Origin: Candidula unifasciata
Taxonomy: Eukaryota > Mollusca > Gastropoda > Stylommatophora > Geomitridae
Length of the DNA stretch: 64,000 nucleotides
Direction of reading: 5' to 3'
NCBI GenBank assembly: GCA_905116865.2
Contig: CAJHNH020008379.1
Location: 266,001 to 330,000 of the forward strand
The position numbers were made by a program, and so were the translations under genes. This document shows, in pieces, positions 1 through 10,189 of this stretch. Position 1 is the stretch's first letter. Each line of letters begins with the position of its first letter. The notes below the pieces were generated by a model. It saw only the letters and a list, made by a program, of their open reading frames with translations, made no database searches and was not told where the DNA came from.

Positions 1-463
1 TGATGATCGGTCTGAATTCCAACAGTAATTTCTCCATTGTTTAAGCTCATATCAGCATTGTCACGATCACTAGAGTTGTCATTCCCCAGGATCTCACTGG
101 TATGTGACTGATCAGATTCGCCTAAATGCCTACTTGCACTGGGGTCACTTTCAGATCCATGAGGCAGTGCTGCTAATCGACTGGATCTTCTTCGGTCTAC
201 CCTATTATTTACCAGATCATTAATTTCATTCCAGGCAGCTTCCATGACAATGTCGGTGTCCCACGAATGTGAGGAGAAGCTTGAGGTGTCATTAAATGAG
301 CTGTCCGAAATGTTGCCATAGGAGAAAGAATGGAAACTCTGGTCGTCATCATCTCTTTGGCTGGCTTGCACTGCAACTGATGTTTCAGACTGTGCAACAC
401 TTTCAGAAGAATGTTGAAGTTCATTGATTCGTTTCTGTAGGTCTTGGTTCTTTTCTTTAAGGT
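1..463 (-). CDS. RING/TRAF zinc-finger E3 ligase, 3'-most visible exon (runs off left edge)
   Basis: Minus-strand exon, open from its acceptor to the window edge (about 153 codons, no stop). The acceptor is a pyrimidine-rich stretch ending in TTAG at 464-465, and the exon starts in phase 1. It joins the 28-nt exon at 542-569 in frame. The protein starts with a charged coiled-coil-like stretch (LKEKNQDLQKRINEL), then becomes rich in Ser, Asp, Gln and Asn with acidic runs, a disordered-linker type of composition. No PDZ domain is visible, but the gene continues outside the window. The link to the RING exons at 3239-5607 is by strand, order and the coiled coil expected after the zinc fingers. 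It is likely but not proven, because the exon between them was not found. Confidence 0.7.
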
Positions 464-541
464 CTAAGTAGAGAAGAAATATGACAGTATAATTTATGCA
501 CAGCTCAAACGATTGATTTAGAAAAGAAATATTTTAAATAC

Positions 542-569
542 CTGTTGCACTGTTTATCTTCCGTACACA
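542..569 (-). CDS. 28-nt micro-exon of the RING E3 ligase gene
   Basis: On the minus strand a T-rich tract ending TTTCAG (570) is followed by 28 nt and a GTATTT donor (541). Read in phase 0 it gives CVRKINSAT plus one base, which joins the phase-1 start of exon 1-463 exactly to continue as ATDLKEKNQD. Both splice sites and the phase match support it. It does not join exon 3239-3454 directly: that exon ends in phase 1, and a direct join reaches a stop codon. At least one more exon of length 2 mod 3 is therefore expected between them. Confidence 0.65.
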
Positions 570-689
570 CTGAAAAAAAAAAGGAATATTTCACACCAAT
601 GGCATATTGTGACAAACAAAAACCAATCGGACCAATCTGTACTTGATGGGTTATGCGATCAACATCATGCATTCAATTTTTTCATAGCT

Positions 690-973
690 AGGATCCCCAA
701 GTGGACTTTGGGGCCCCATTATGGGAGGCAGGGGGAGAGATAAGATCCACTGTCCCCAAACAAACATGTCATAAAAGTTGACTAATTAGGGTGTTTCCTT
801 TAAAGTGCATCTGCCTGAGGTGTGAGGAAACAACAGTCTGCATATAAATAAGCCAGGTGTGTAAAAAGCATGTGCACGTAAAACTCTAGATCTGAAACAA
901 AAACTAAAATCCAGAAGTAGATGAATAAACATAATTTCTGCTAACCGGTGTAAACTAGGAAGAAGAAGAAGAA
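690..973 (+). mobile_element. SINE-like element, GAA-tailed family (copy 1)
   Basis: About 280 bp. The family starts near GTGGGTTCCGGGGCCCCATT, has a conserved core GTCGACTAATTGGGAGCTTCC and GGAGTGCATCTGCCTGAGAG, continues with GGTTCTGGAACAGGACTAAAGT and ends in GAAGAAGAAG. This copy is diverged but complete to its GAA tail. The family has about 16 copies in this window. Confidence 0.8.
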
Positions 974-1040
974 TGCCCAGGAGATTTCTTAGCCCCCATT
1001 TTTAGGTCAGGACAACCTGGAAGCTAAGGTCACTTATAAA

Positions 1041-1690
1041 AGATTCACCCTGGTGTGAATTTAAACTATAGACCTTGAGGCTGCCAGGCAAGTATCTACC
1101 CACTGGGCTACCCTGGCTCCACCTACTGAGCGGTCAGGACATAAATCAAAAAGGAATTTTAATGACAGAGCACCACTGCAATTATCAGATGCTTACTCCA
1201 TAATGAAAGCTGGCTGCTGCACATGGACCAACAACACTGTTTGACTCTCTTCCTGGCTGTACATATTCTCTGACTGCTGTTCAATCATCATTTGGTGTTA
1301 TTCTCCCAACTACACTGACGTCTACCTCTTGCTCGCCTGCCTATAAATGTTCCCTCCAATATGGTATTCATGAGATTCACCCTGGTGTGAATTTAAACAA
1401 CAGACCTTAAGGCAAGTATGAAGCCACTGAGCTACCCCTACCCTGGCTCCACTTACTGAGTAGCCAGAACATTTATCAAATTTGAATTTTAATGACAGAG
1501 CACCACTGCATTTATCAGATGCCATCTCCATAATGAAAGCTAGCTGCACATGCATCAACATCACTATTTGACTCTCTTTCTGGATGTACATGTTCTCTCA
1601 GCCTGCTGTTCAGTCATCATTTGGTGTTATTCTCCCTGACATTGATGTCTACCTTTTGCTTGCCTATAAATGTTCCCTAAAATATTGCAT
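1041..1690. repeat. Tandem duplication, unit about 332 bp, containing tRNA-SINE-like sequence
   Basis: The block starting AGATTCACCCTGGTG at 1041 restarts at 1373 and runs on similarly to about 1690 (ATAAATGTTCCCT in both). Its left part, on the minus strand, resembles the tRNA-derived SINE family seen at 39005 and 51775 (GGCAAGTATCTACCCACTGGGCTACCCTGGC-type sequence). The copies differ by small indels. No coding potential. Confidence 0.75.
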
Positions 1691-1722
1691 TTAAGAGTTA
1701 AATATACTTTTCCTTCATTTAT

Positions 1723-1952
1723 TCCTCCTCTTCTTTGTTTCTTTAACGGACAGTTCTGGTTGTTCATCCGCCTCTGGACCTCACCAGCGTTAAGTACAAT
1801 TCTGTGGTGGTTTTTTTTTTACAGGTCTGACTCATTTGAATGCAGACTGTTGGTTCCTTGCCTTTTGAGCAGATGCACTCTGACTTGGAAGGAAGCTCCC
1901 AAGTAGTCGACTCTTACGACGTGCTTTTAGGTATTCTTATTTTCCCCACAAT
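1723..1952 (-). mobile_element. SINE-like element, GAA-tailed family (minus copy)
   Basis: Reverse-complement copy with the diagnostic ACAGACTGTTGGTTCCTTGCC-type core, the GTCGACTCTTACGAC core and a CTCCTCTTCTT tail complement at its left. It is 5'-truncated before the GGGGCCCC head. The short open frame across it is not coding. Confidence 0.7.
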
Positions 1953-2570
1953 CTGCACTAAGGATCTGAACTCTGGTCTCTTGCATGAAAGCCCAGATTT
2001 TGAACCAATGGGCCAGTGATGAGACAACAAACATACAGACCTATAAACCCTGTCACCAAATGGGAAGGGATGGCCAATTGCAGAGATGAATGGAGGTGGG
2101 TGAAATCTGCAGCAATATGCCGGCAGGACTCAACCCAAGTACCAACAGATCCAAGAGGTCACGGCACCAATATTGTAAATAAATTCTGCTACTCAAAAGT
2201 TCTGATCTTCATGTCTAAGTGTAAAAATGGGTTTGTACGCCTGTTATGGGGATGGCTGGATTTCGTAGCTTATTTACTAGATGAGGAAATGATTCTCATC
2301 CTCCCTGGCTGCCTCTGATGACATGCATTGTAGATTACAGTGTTACTGTTCTTTACCGTCCTAATGAAACTCAATCACACACTGGCAGCTCTTTGTTCAT
2401 CTTTAAAAGGGTAGCTGGCTGCTTGCGGTTTATAGCTAGGCGGTGATATTCGCACATATCAGTCCCCAACACTTTAAATTTTAGCAAATCCTTTATTAGT
2501 TGTCTTTTAAGACATGCTTGTTATCACTACGCCATCCCCATGCAATTTAACGTTATTTGAAGCCCCACTC

Positions 2571-2735
2571 TGGCTTTTGCCGGGGGCTCTAAATATAGCT
2601 GGGCCATAAATATGGTCTAACAGCTGAACAGGGTTTTTTGGACCTCTTTATGGGTGATCCTCATTCGCATGGTAGCACTTTGTGTCACTGGGCGTTTATC
2701 GCTTTGTGTGATGTCCTAGTATGGTACAACTTACA
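2571..2735 (-). mobile_element. SINE-like element, second family (CACCAGGACATCACACA type)
   Basis: Minus-strand copy of a roughly 165-bp family also at 26310, 60317, 61520, 62815 and 63540. Shared landmarks are a CACCAGGACATCACAC-like end, GTGACACAAAGTGCCACCATG, GAGGTCCCAGAAACC and GCAAAAGCCAGGGTGGGGCTTC. The mobilisation class was not determined. Confidence 0.65.
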
Positions 2736-2820
2736 TGCTTGTTACACCCCCCCCCCCCCCCAATCTATACTGGGACACTGGTAATCCAAAACTGAAATCT
2801 GTTAACTGTACAGTCTATAC

Positions 2821-3011
2821 CAGTGTTTCCCAAAGTTGTCGAGTTGCAGCGCCTTTTTCCAATTAAAATTTTTCTGCAGCGCCCTAACCCTAACTAACAT
2901 TATGACTATTCGTGTGTGAGAGATAATTTTTTTTAAAAACTCATGTATCTTTGGATATTTCGCAGCCCCCTTGTAAAGAGGTTGCCGCAGCACACAGTTT
3001 GGGAATCACTG
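2821..3011. mobile_element. hAT-type MITE with perfect 8-bp target duplication
   Basis: A 191-bp element. The left end CAGTGTTTCCCAAAG is the imperfect inverse of the right end (CAGTGATTCCCAAAC on the other strand). Flanks 2813-2820 and 3012-3019 are both GTCTATAC. Eight-bp duplications and CAG...CTG termini are hallmarks of the hAT superfamily. It is too short to encode a transposase; the 63-codon minus frame across it is not a gene. Confidence 0.85.
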
Positions 3012-3238
3012 GTCTATACTATTATTTAATCTACAAATCTTTGCAGACCACACTCTACTGATTATGACAGCGGTATCAAGAGCCGACCATTCAGTATTAC
3101 AAATGATCGGCTACTGAACATCTAGTAAATTGACCACAAACAGCCAAAACATGCTAAGGTTGGCTGCAATGTCCTGTAAAGGACACGCAACATATGCTTA
3201 TATCCAACTATAAATCACTGATATGTAAAACCACGTAC

Positions 3239-3454
3239 CTTTCACCAATTCCACGAGAGCTTCTACACATTTATGCGAGCTGGCATTTTCTTGCGGAATC
3301 ATTAGGCCACACCCGTTCTCACACACACGGTCTCTGTAAGCACAGGTGTTCAACTCATGCTGTTCGCAGTCCCTTCTGAGCAAGGACTGACCGCAGCTTT
3401 TGTATCGGCACTGGACCATCTCAAATTCGCATGATATGACATGATCCAGGAAAA
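3239..3454 (-). CDS. RING E3 ligase exon with TRAF-type zinc fingers
   Basis: A 216-nt minus exon between a TTTTCAG acceptor (3455) and an AAAG|GTACGT donor (3238). It enters and leaves in phase 1. It encodes paired Cys/His fingers (C..C...C..H repeats, including RYKSCGQSLLRRDCEQHE and RVCENGCGLMIP). The spacing aligns column by column with the post-RING Sina/TRAF-like zinc fingers of vertebrate PDZRN3 (known family). Joined to the RING exon at 5316 it reads on without a gap. After it, PDZRN proteins have a coiled coil; the matching exon was not identified here. Confidence 0.88.
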
Positions 3455-3999
3455 CTGAAAACAAAAATAATAGATGAAGGCCTCCCTTGGTTTTTTTCTT
3501 TCTCAATTTTAAAATGGCAACAAAATTAAAGGGAGGTGGTTAAAGATAGAGATTAATATCATTATTCCCTTTTAGTCTCGCTGCCCCATGAGTCCACAAC
3601 AACAACAAATGACCTTTTTGTTTGTAACCCAAATAATATCTCCAATTATTTTAGTAAACATAATCATACCTATAATGTCTACACAGTGTGCAGTTGGAAC
3701 CAGTATAAAAGCCGTTGTATAGATGAAGTGGCCAATACCCAACGATCTAATGTCAGAAAAAACACATAAATGCAACCAAAACCAGCTCATGTAGGGTGAA
3801 TGGGCTAATATAAAGTTTTCCAGTTTATGAGAAAACTACTGTGTATGAGCCAATTACTCTTGATATTCCAATGTAATGGCAAGAGACAGGATGGCCTGGC
3901 ATGAGCTGGTTGAGGGTTTATGCTCTCCTGGCAGATAAAGAGCAGAATAAGGCTGGCTTTAGAGGAAACTAAAATGTTGAATTAGGAAACAACATCATA

Positions 4000-4482
4000 G
4001 CACTCAGAACACTCCCATAAGCGCTTCGTCTCCATTTCAACAGTTAGCGAAGAGTTCTAATTCCGGTGGTACCAGTAATTCCCATTTCCCTTGAGTGTTG
4101 AGCGTCGGCCAGATCCCCTCGTAACTTCCTGCAGCGTCATATTCCTCAGACCGTAATGACCTATCTGTGCCTCGGCACTGATCACTCGCTCCCAAAGGGC
4201 CCTCACAACATCCAGCTTGTCATACATCAGTTCACCACCAAGTGGTGCAGAACTGGCCAGTCTCTCTACCTGCTTATTTCCCAACACATCAGCATGACCT
4301 GGAGAAAATATCCAAAGGATGCCAACTACCCAGGACCTTTGAAATGATGCTTGCCACTCTGCATGAAGCATGCCTGTCTTCACCTTTCTAAACATGCTCT
4401 GAGAGTCAGTTAAAATCACGGTATGTGTGTACAGCTGATTAGAGGAAACTAAACGCTGTGCAATTATAATCTGGTGAAACAT
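4000..4482 (-). pseudogene. Non-LTR retrotransposon remnant with RNase H-like frame
   Basis: Minus-strand frame of about 141 codons with RNase H-like pieces: a VILTDSQSMF segment (the second-Asp motif is usually SDS) and GHADVLGNKQVERLA (the His/Asp motif region). It is followed by a conserved tail, part of which recurs inverted at 4985-5260 and at 6975-7085. It has no start context and no upstream RT domain. It is a fragment lying in the intron between two E3-ligase exons. Confidence 0.6.
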
Positions 4483-4611
4483 CTAAAAATATAGGTCCCT
4501 CACTAGATTCCTGATGGTCCAAAGGAGTTAAAAGGGTAATTTATTTATTGAATGTAGATCTATTATACGCGTATCCCTTTTTTATGCCATATATACTACA
4601 GCATTTCTTCT

Positions 4612-4860
4612 TCGTGTGGGTTCCGGGGCCCTTTTATAAAAAAAACTAGAAAAGACCCACTGCCTACCCAAAAGCATGTCATAAGAGACAACTAACAGGA
4701 AGCTTCCTTTTAAGTCGGAGTGCATCTGCCTGAGAGGCAAGGAACCAACAATCTGTACACAAATGAGCCAGATCTGTCAAACAGATGCACATGCAACACT
4801 AAGGTTCTGAAACAGGAATGCAGTCCAAAAGTGTATGAACAACCCAAACTTGTGATTTTT
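4612..4860 (+). mobile_element. SINE-like element, GAA-tailed family
   Basis: Begins TGTGGGTTCCGGGGCCC and keeps AAAGCATGTC, AAGTCGGAGTGCATCTGCCTG and AGGCAAGGAACCAACA. The 3' part is degraded and the GAA tail is missing. It lies in an intron of the E3-ligase gene, opposite to the gene's direction. Confidence 0.75.
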
Positions 4861-4984
4861 GTTTTGCAGATACTGATTACCGATTCACCCCCTTCCCAAA
4901 TGAGGTTCTGGGACACAAACAGGGAACTCTTAGGCATGTAAACGTGTATTATTTCTAAAGAAAGTGTCTACTGGAGACTGTCTG

Positions 4985-5260
4985 TTACTTTCAACATATA
5001 CTGGTGGGGAATTGATGTATGACAAGCTAGATGTTGTAAGGGCCCTTTGGAAGCGAGTGCACAGTGAGGAGGCACAGATAGATTATTACTGTCTGTAGAG
5101 AATAGCAATTCGGGGAGTTACCAAGGAATCTGGCCGACGAATGACACTTATGGGAGAGGTGAGACAAATGTACAATCAGACAGTTACGGGTACCATCAGA
5201 ATTGGAACACTTCGCTTGCTGCTGAAGATGGTGACGGAGCTCCGTCTCTTGTTGTCGCGG
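4985..5260 (+). mobile_element. RNase H-type retroelement 3' fragment (plus copy)
   Basis: Plus-strand match to the 3' half of the minus fragment at 4000-4482: shared GGTGGGGAATTGATGTATGA-like text, GATGTTGTAAGGGCCCTTTGG, and a tail with GGTACCATCAGAATTGGAAC. It faces the other copy, so the two form a loose inverted pair around 4.5-5.0 kb. It has internal stops. Confidence 0.6.
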
Positions 5261-5315
5261 GTGCTATGGTGTCAATTCTTAATTTTAAAAAACATATATT
5301 GCAGTTTTCTCTTAC

Positions 5316-5607
5316 ACTCTTTTAGGATTAAGTCTGTACATCCATTGTCAAAGTAGTCACATCTCATGGTTAATTTGTTGATCAGATTTTGTACTAGTGG
5401 TAACACCTCCTTGGTCTGCCCTTCTCTACATGGTGCTCTGCAAACAGGACACTTCTGATTTTCTCTTATAGCTGTCAAAATACAGTCATGACAGAACACA
5501 TGGCGACAGGGAGTCTCGTCAGGGGTGTCTAGAACATTCATGCAAATTCCACAGATCAACTCTGGATCTGGTGTTGGAGTGAACTTGCAAAGCTCAAATC
5601 GTGACAT
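5316..5607 (-). CDS. RING-type E3 ubiquitin ligase, first coding exon (PDZRN/LNX-like)
   Basis: The exon probably runs 5610-5316. The start is ATG 5607-5605 (AACATGTC, A at -3), three bases after a CTGTTTTGCAG acceptor, so a 5' non-coding exon lies further right, unlocated. It encodes 97 residues plus one base, ending at a GAGT|GTAAGA donor. A C3HC4 RING occupies about residues 19-56 (C19, C22, C34, H36, C39, C42, C53, C56), followed by a VLPLVQNLINKL helix and the first Cys of a TRAF-type finger (DYFDNGC). RING E3 ligases recruit a ubiquitin-charged E2. Order and spacing fit the PDZRN3/PDZRN4 family; RNF151 or RNF41 relatives remain possible because the C-terminus is outside the window. An in-frame Met at 5661 was rejected because it lies in the intron upstream of the acceptor. 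Confidence 0.88.
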
Positions 5608-5739
5608 GTTCTGCAAAACAGAGGTCATAATGAAAATGTTATATTTCTGAAGACACTTCACTGCAACTCAAACTTATACAGTTTAAAAAACAAACAAGTT
5701 CCATATTTCAATTCTAACTAATATATGCCAGTAAAAGCT

Positions 5740-6105
5740 GGAGAACCTTCTAAAGACACGGAGCAAAAGTTAAATGCATTTGAAAACATATGCCTCCGAA
5801 AACTGGCGAACATTAAATCAGATGAACTAAAGACAGATGGGAGAAATGTCTGGACAACCACTGGTATTAACAGCTATAAGATAAAAAAAAAGAAAGCGAT
5901 ATTTCTGAGGCATGGCAGAAAATCACATAACAGAGACCAAGGTGGGAAATATGAACTGAGGAAACAAGGCTGTCCTTTACAGCAAATGTTAATAAAAGAA
6001 ACCAAAAGTTCTAGAACTGGACAAAATGGAGTAGAGGAAATGTCTATGAGCCCTGTCCTGTATAAACAGCTTAGCAGGATGATGATGATGATCATCATAA
6101 TCTTG
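5740..6105 (+). pseudogene. LINE 3'-end fragment with (ATG)n tail
   Basis: Plus-strand frame with KLNAFENICLRKL and RTGQNGVEEMS-type pieces, resembling the C-terminal region of RTE/BovB-like reverse transcriptases. It ends in GATGATGATGATGATC, the tail also seen at 10020, 36420, 38455, 59225 and 60905. 5'-truncated and not a host gene. Confidence 0.5.
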
Positions 6106-6544
6106 TCAACATAACAAAGATCTACTTAAAAAAAGTTTTAATCACGTCACCCTGCAAATGTTAAAACTAAAAAAACAATCATGAAACTGTAGGAAAAAAT
6201 CCTTAACAAAAACAACCATTTTACAAATGTAAATATTTACCTACATTTTTAATTTTTTTTTTTTTAAATATATGAGGATATATAAAGCATTAGAAGGAAT
6301 AATACACTAGCCGGAACCTAGAAAACTAGGATTACTAAAAATAAACTACTAAAATCACTAATGTTGAACTTTGAGGGAGAACTAACACAAGTTCCAGTGG
6401 ACTAAAAGGTGAAGAAAAAATGCTGGCATTAGACAGGAAAAATGTTGATAAAACCTAAGAACAATATAACTAGAATATCTTTGCACTGGAACCCACAGGG
6501 GCATAGAAATAAAGGAAGACCCCAAAAAAATGGAAAAGTAAAGC

Positions 6545-6715
6545 AAACCATCTTTACTTCCAGACTTTACCTGGTACCAATTTAAGGCTGTGCCAACCTG
6601 GGAGCCAATATCAATTATTTTTAAAAGTCTAGCTCTGTTCAGATTTGATCCATGACCTTTAGATCCGCAGGCAAGCATATAGCCTCTACAGCACAGCAGC
6701 TACCTATTTTCTACA
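6545..6715 (-). mobile_element. tRNA-derived SINE fragment (minus)
   Basis: Minus-strand sequence with GGCTATATGCTTGCCTGCGG, then a region of the type GACCCAGGTTGGCACAGCC. It is related to the copies at 39005, 51775 and 47800, which carry tRNA A/B-box-like text near the 5' end and a GGTACC...GGAAGTAAAGGCGGC-type body. Degraded. Confidence 0.45.
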
Positions 6716-6974
6716 TAAGATTATTTTTTATCCCATCCTGTCTTGTAAAGCCATCAAATCAATTTCATTCAACTCTTCTCCGTATATTCTGGTGAAAATT
6801 CTTGTAGAAAACCCGAAATCATAGGATATGTCGCTCGCTGTCTTTGCCTTAGGTTCTGTGAACGCACTTTGTAATACCATGGTGCCATGTTCAGTCCCAC
6901 CTGCTTGTGATTTCATAGCTAGCACACACCTTGCGCTGGTGTCAACGGTCGTACTGAGAGCCAAACAACATTTA

Positions 6975-7085
6975 GCTGAATGCTGGATTAAGAATCGACA
7001 TCATAGCACTCGGGACACCCTCTGTCCCCATCTTCAGCAGCAAAGGAATGAAGAGTTCCAATTCTGTAAGCACCGGTAACTGTTA
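6975..7085 (-). mobile_element. RNase H-type retroelement 3' end (short copy)
   Basis: Shares CATCATAGCACTCGGGACAC and GAAGAGTTCCAATTC...CACCGGTA with the 3' end of the fragment at 4000-4100. About 110 bp, 5'-truncated. Confidence 0.5.
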
Positions 7086-7267
7086 CTGTCTGACTGTATA
7101 TCACACATTCAATATGTGCTCAAGGACTACAAACTAATAAATTATAAATGTACTCAAACTGCTTGATGAATTCATAAACAACAAAAAAATGCTTATGATT
7201 GTTGGTTCTGCAGCAATCTGAAAAAGACATGCAACTAACTACTGAACTCTCATTACATGCAGCTCTC

Positions 7268-7437
7268 TTCTTTCTTCTCCATGTTCCATGGCGAAAAATT
7301 ATGTTTACTTATCCACTTCGTGACTTTGGTCTATTTCCAGAACCTGAATGTTTTTGTGCATATTCTTTTCACAATCTGGATTGTTTGTATGCAGACTGAT
7401 GATTCCTCGCCTCTCCTCATGCAGTTACACTCCGACT
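7268..7437 (-). mobile_element. SINE-like element, GAA-tailed family, abutting a foldback element
   Basis: Minus copy with CCAGAACCTGAATGT, GTATGCAGACTG and CAGTTACACTCCGACTT. It stops exactly where the inverted repeat at 7433 begins. The rest of the SINE was not found right of 7653, so it was lost or displaced. Confidence 0.65.
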
Positions 7438-7653
7438 TAATTTGCGGTTTTCCGGCAACTACCGCCACCGGTGCGATTCTCCCACACGGCGTGGATTGGG
7501 GCTAAACTAGATGGCTAGGAGTCACGAGCAGCAGCTTCCACATCTCCTGCAGCTTTGCTCGTGAGTCCTAGCCATCTAGTTTAGCCCTAATCCACGCCGC
7601 GTGGGGGACTTTTGGCGGTGGCGGTAGTCACCGGAAAACCGCAAATTAAGTCG
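7433..7653. repeat. Long near-perfect inverted repeat (hairpin), arms about 100 bp
   Basis: The left arm from CGACTTAATTTGCGG (7433) through GGGCTAAACTAGATGGCTAG to CACGAGCA (about 7531) pairs with the right arm, about 7556-7653, ending CCGCAAATTAAGTCG. The loop is about 24 nt. Mismatches are few and scattered. This is the inner part of a foldback-type element: the same GGGGCTAAACTAGATGGCTGGGACTCACGAG module recurs at 8074-8175 and 21785-21835. No transposase. Confidence 0.85.
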
Positions 7654-7751
7654 CCGGAAGTGCGCAATTGACACGTGACTGAGGTTCGTAAGGATATTTT
7701 GCGGCCGCCATCTTTTGTGCCCGTTATTCTATTCGGAGGATAGAAAAACGT

Positions 7752-8375
7752 GGGCTCTCCTCCGAACTTCTACCCCGGCATTATGGCGGCAGAACAAATA
7801 TCCTTACGGGGCTCAGTCCTATTAAAAATATGCGAACTTCCAGTGATTAACAAATCGCGGAAAAACTAGGATTACCTGACAATTTCAAGAGACGCAACAC
7901 TGCAGATGATAATAGCGACCGTTGACACTTTCGAGCGTTTCTGCAGATGATACTAGCAACCATTGACAATTTTGATACGCGACATTACTGACGATAAAAG
8001 CCACATGGCGGGGAGACCACGTGCGCCGACGCAGATTAGCGTCATTGTTGTCCTCAAACTTTTTGGATGGGGGGGCTAAACTAGGTGCCTGGGACTCACG
8101 AGCAAACTAATTGGAGGAAGTTGCAGGAGATGTGGTAGCTGCTGCTCGTGAGTCCCAGCCATCTAGTTTAGCTCCTATCCCCGCCACTACGCGCTTAGCG
8201 GCGCGGGAGATACGGTCGGCGGTGAGGCATAGTCACAGAAACAGGTCCGCAAGGAATAAATCGCTGAGACCCTGTTAGGGCATTTGTTTCGTTATACGGA
8301 GCCGGCATATTTTTAATAGAACTGAGCCCCGTAAGGCCATAATGAAATGCCGGGGTAGAAGTTCGGAGGAGAGCC
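7752..8375. repeat. Second, outer inverted repeat of the foldback complex
   Basis: The block GGCTCTCCTCCGAACTTCTACC...CCTTACGGGGCTCAGTCCTATTAAAAATATG at 7752-7831 is inverted at about 8303-8375. The space between holds a second hairpin (8074-8175) and unique-looking DNA. The right part (8205-8345) also matches the element at 21540-21860 in reverse. With 7433-7653 this forms a composite of at least two related foldback elements in about 940 bp. Confidence 0.75.
8074..8175. repeat. Hairpin module inside the foldback complex
   Basis: GGGCTAAACTAGGTGCCTGGGACTCACGAGCA-type left arm (about 8074-8105) is inverted at about 8142-8175, around a loop containing TTGGAGGAAGTTGCAGGAG. The loop text recurs, inverted, at 21845-21860. 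Confidence 0.8.
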
Positions 8376-9112
8376 AACTGACTTACTGAGTCACTGACTG
8401 ACTGACTATAGTCAGCGTTACTATACTATGTCATTATACCGGACACCTTCTACAATTTACCTTGGTTTTGTTGTAGAATATTTGTAACCGTTATTTAATA
8501 ACTTGCGCAGCGGTAATCGCGAAGAAAGTTTCAAATGAGTCAACTAAAAAAACTTAACACCAACGACTAAACTAAACGAACTGAGAACCTGGGTTTGGCG
8601 AAAACATCAACAGTCAATATTTACTTCCGGTTCAATAACATGGTCTGGTCGGTCTGGTCTGGATTGTATTATTGACGACCAACTCTCTAGACCCATGGAT
8701 GCCGCAAGCGTATGACAGGGGTGCCGTGACAAATAATAAAAAAAAATTCTAAATCTGCTTGAGATGAGCTAATTCTTTAAACAGAAACACCCCGAAGGAA
8801 GCCAAAAAGGGTTCTGGATGCAGGTGTATTCAGAAGACAATGCTATTAATTTTGGCAGGGATGCAGGGCATTCTCAACGTACGCTTACATTAAAAAACAG
8901 GCACAAGAGCACAATTTCTGAGTCAAATGATTTGAGGGTTAAATAAACTAAACTTCCTAAATACATAAAAGAAACAATGACACATTCATCTAAACAGTTT
9001 CATTCATCTCATTAAATACAAATGAACATTTAATGTGCACTGCCCCCCCCCCCCCCAAGTATTCAAACCGCCATAAGGGTAGGTGTGCCGCAATATATAT
9101 ATATATATATAT
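8376..9112. other. Stretch with no recognised gene
   Basis: Contains (ACTG)n at about 8390-8408, a C14 run at 9043-9056 and a (TA)n stretch at about 9092-9112. No coding signal and no recognised element. Confidence 0.5.
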
Positions 9113-9670
9113 TGTCTTCTTCACTTTTACCTGGTTGCAGCCCAGTGTCGTGGTTTAAAATATTTGTTTGTGCCTCTCGCGTGATTTGTGTGACAGTTTT
9201 CTGGATCTTCTGGCAGAATGCAGCTACTCCATATATCAATTTGTCCTGTTTCTTCCTCTGGTCTTTCTTCCGGATGTTCTATTGTAAAAGGCCTTATAGG
9301 CAATCTGATCCGGTAACATTCTTACTAAAAGACTAAACCACTTCTTTCTCTGTCTTTCAATATGTTTCATGCATGATCTTGTTCCAACTTTGTCTCTAAT
9401 GCTGACGTTTGTGACTCTGTCTCTTCGTGTATTGTTGGTGACTCTTCGGAGACATCGCATTTCACACGTAGTTATTTTTTGCATATGTGATTTGTTCATT
9501 GTCCACGTTTGGCACTGATAACATAACGTAGGGATGAAAATGCTGTTGATCATTCGTTGTTTGGCTGGTAACAAGATCTTTGAACGACGAAGAAGTGGGG
9601 CCAGTTGATATAAAATGAGATCTGTCATGAACAGCTGAACTTGAAAGAAAGATACAAGCATTAGAAATGC
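9113..9670 (-). pseudogene. RTE-like LINE 3' fragment (minus)
   Basis: Minus frame with [24 protein letters not shown] and NRTSGRKTRGR. It matches in order the C-terminal region of the full-length RTE-like LINE at 29805-32942 ([17 protein letters not shown]). It ends leftwards in GAAGAAGAC followed by (TA)n. A related copy is at 33154-33600. 5'-truncated. Confidence 0.7.
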
Positions 9671-9679
9671 GATGTTTCA

Positions 9680-10185
9680 GAAAAAAATCTTGGCATATTA
9701 TACAGAGACCACATTACAAACGAAGAGGTTCGCCATAAAATTCTACAGCACATTGGCAACTAAGAACCTCTTACAGTGAAAAGGCGAAAAATGCAATGGT
9801 ATTGTCATCTAATAAGGTCTAACAGCCTCTCGAAAACAATACTGCAGGGCTCAGTAGAGGGAAAGATGAGAAAATGCAGACCAAGAAAGACCTGGTTACA
9901 GAACCCGACTGGCTGGACAGGCCTCAGACATGAAGTCCATCGCTACTGACCACCAACGGTGGAGAGAGCTGATCAGACAGTCAACAGAAACTGGTGACCC
10001 AACGACGTGAGTGTTACAGAATGATGATGATCATGGATATGCCAGGAATTGCAGTGGGTGGGCATAACATAAACAACTTACCTTATGCAGATGACATCGT
10101 TTTGATAGCGACCAGTCAGAAACTTTCTGAGAAAGGACTGCAGGAACTGATGGTGATAGAAAGTGATAAATGGGCCTCTAGATAA
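9680..10185 (+). pseudogene. LINE fragments: 3' end with ATG tail, then an RT YADD piece
   Basis: 9680-10025 reads as a decayed RTE-like C-terminal tail (MRCFRKNLGILYRDHITNEEV) and ends in GAATGATGATGATC. Directly after, 10030-10185 encodes NNLPYADDIVLIATSQ, the reverse-transcriptase motif C with its YADD catalytic box, from a second fragment. No complete domain is present. Confidence 0.65.
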
Positions 10186-10189
10186 TGAA

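Noticed and set aside
5608..5661. Upstream in-frame Met (5661) as start of the RING protein
   Set aside because: A clear CTGTTTTGCAG acceptor lies between it and ATG 5607. The family's N-terminus aligns from MSRFEL.
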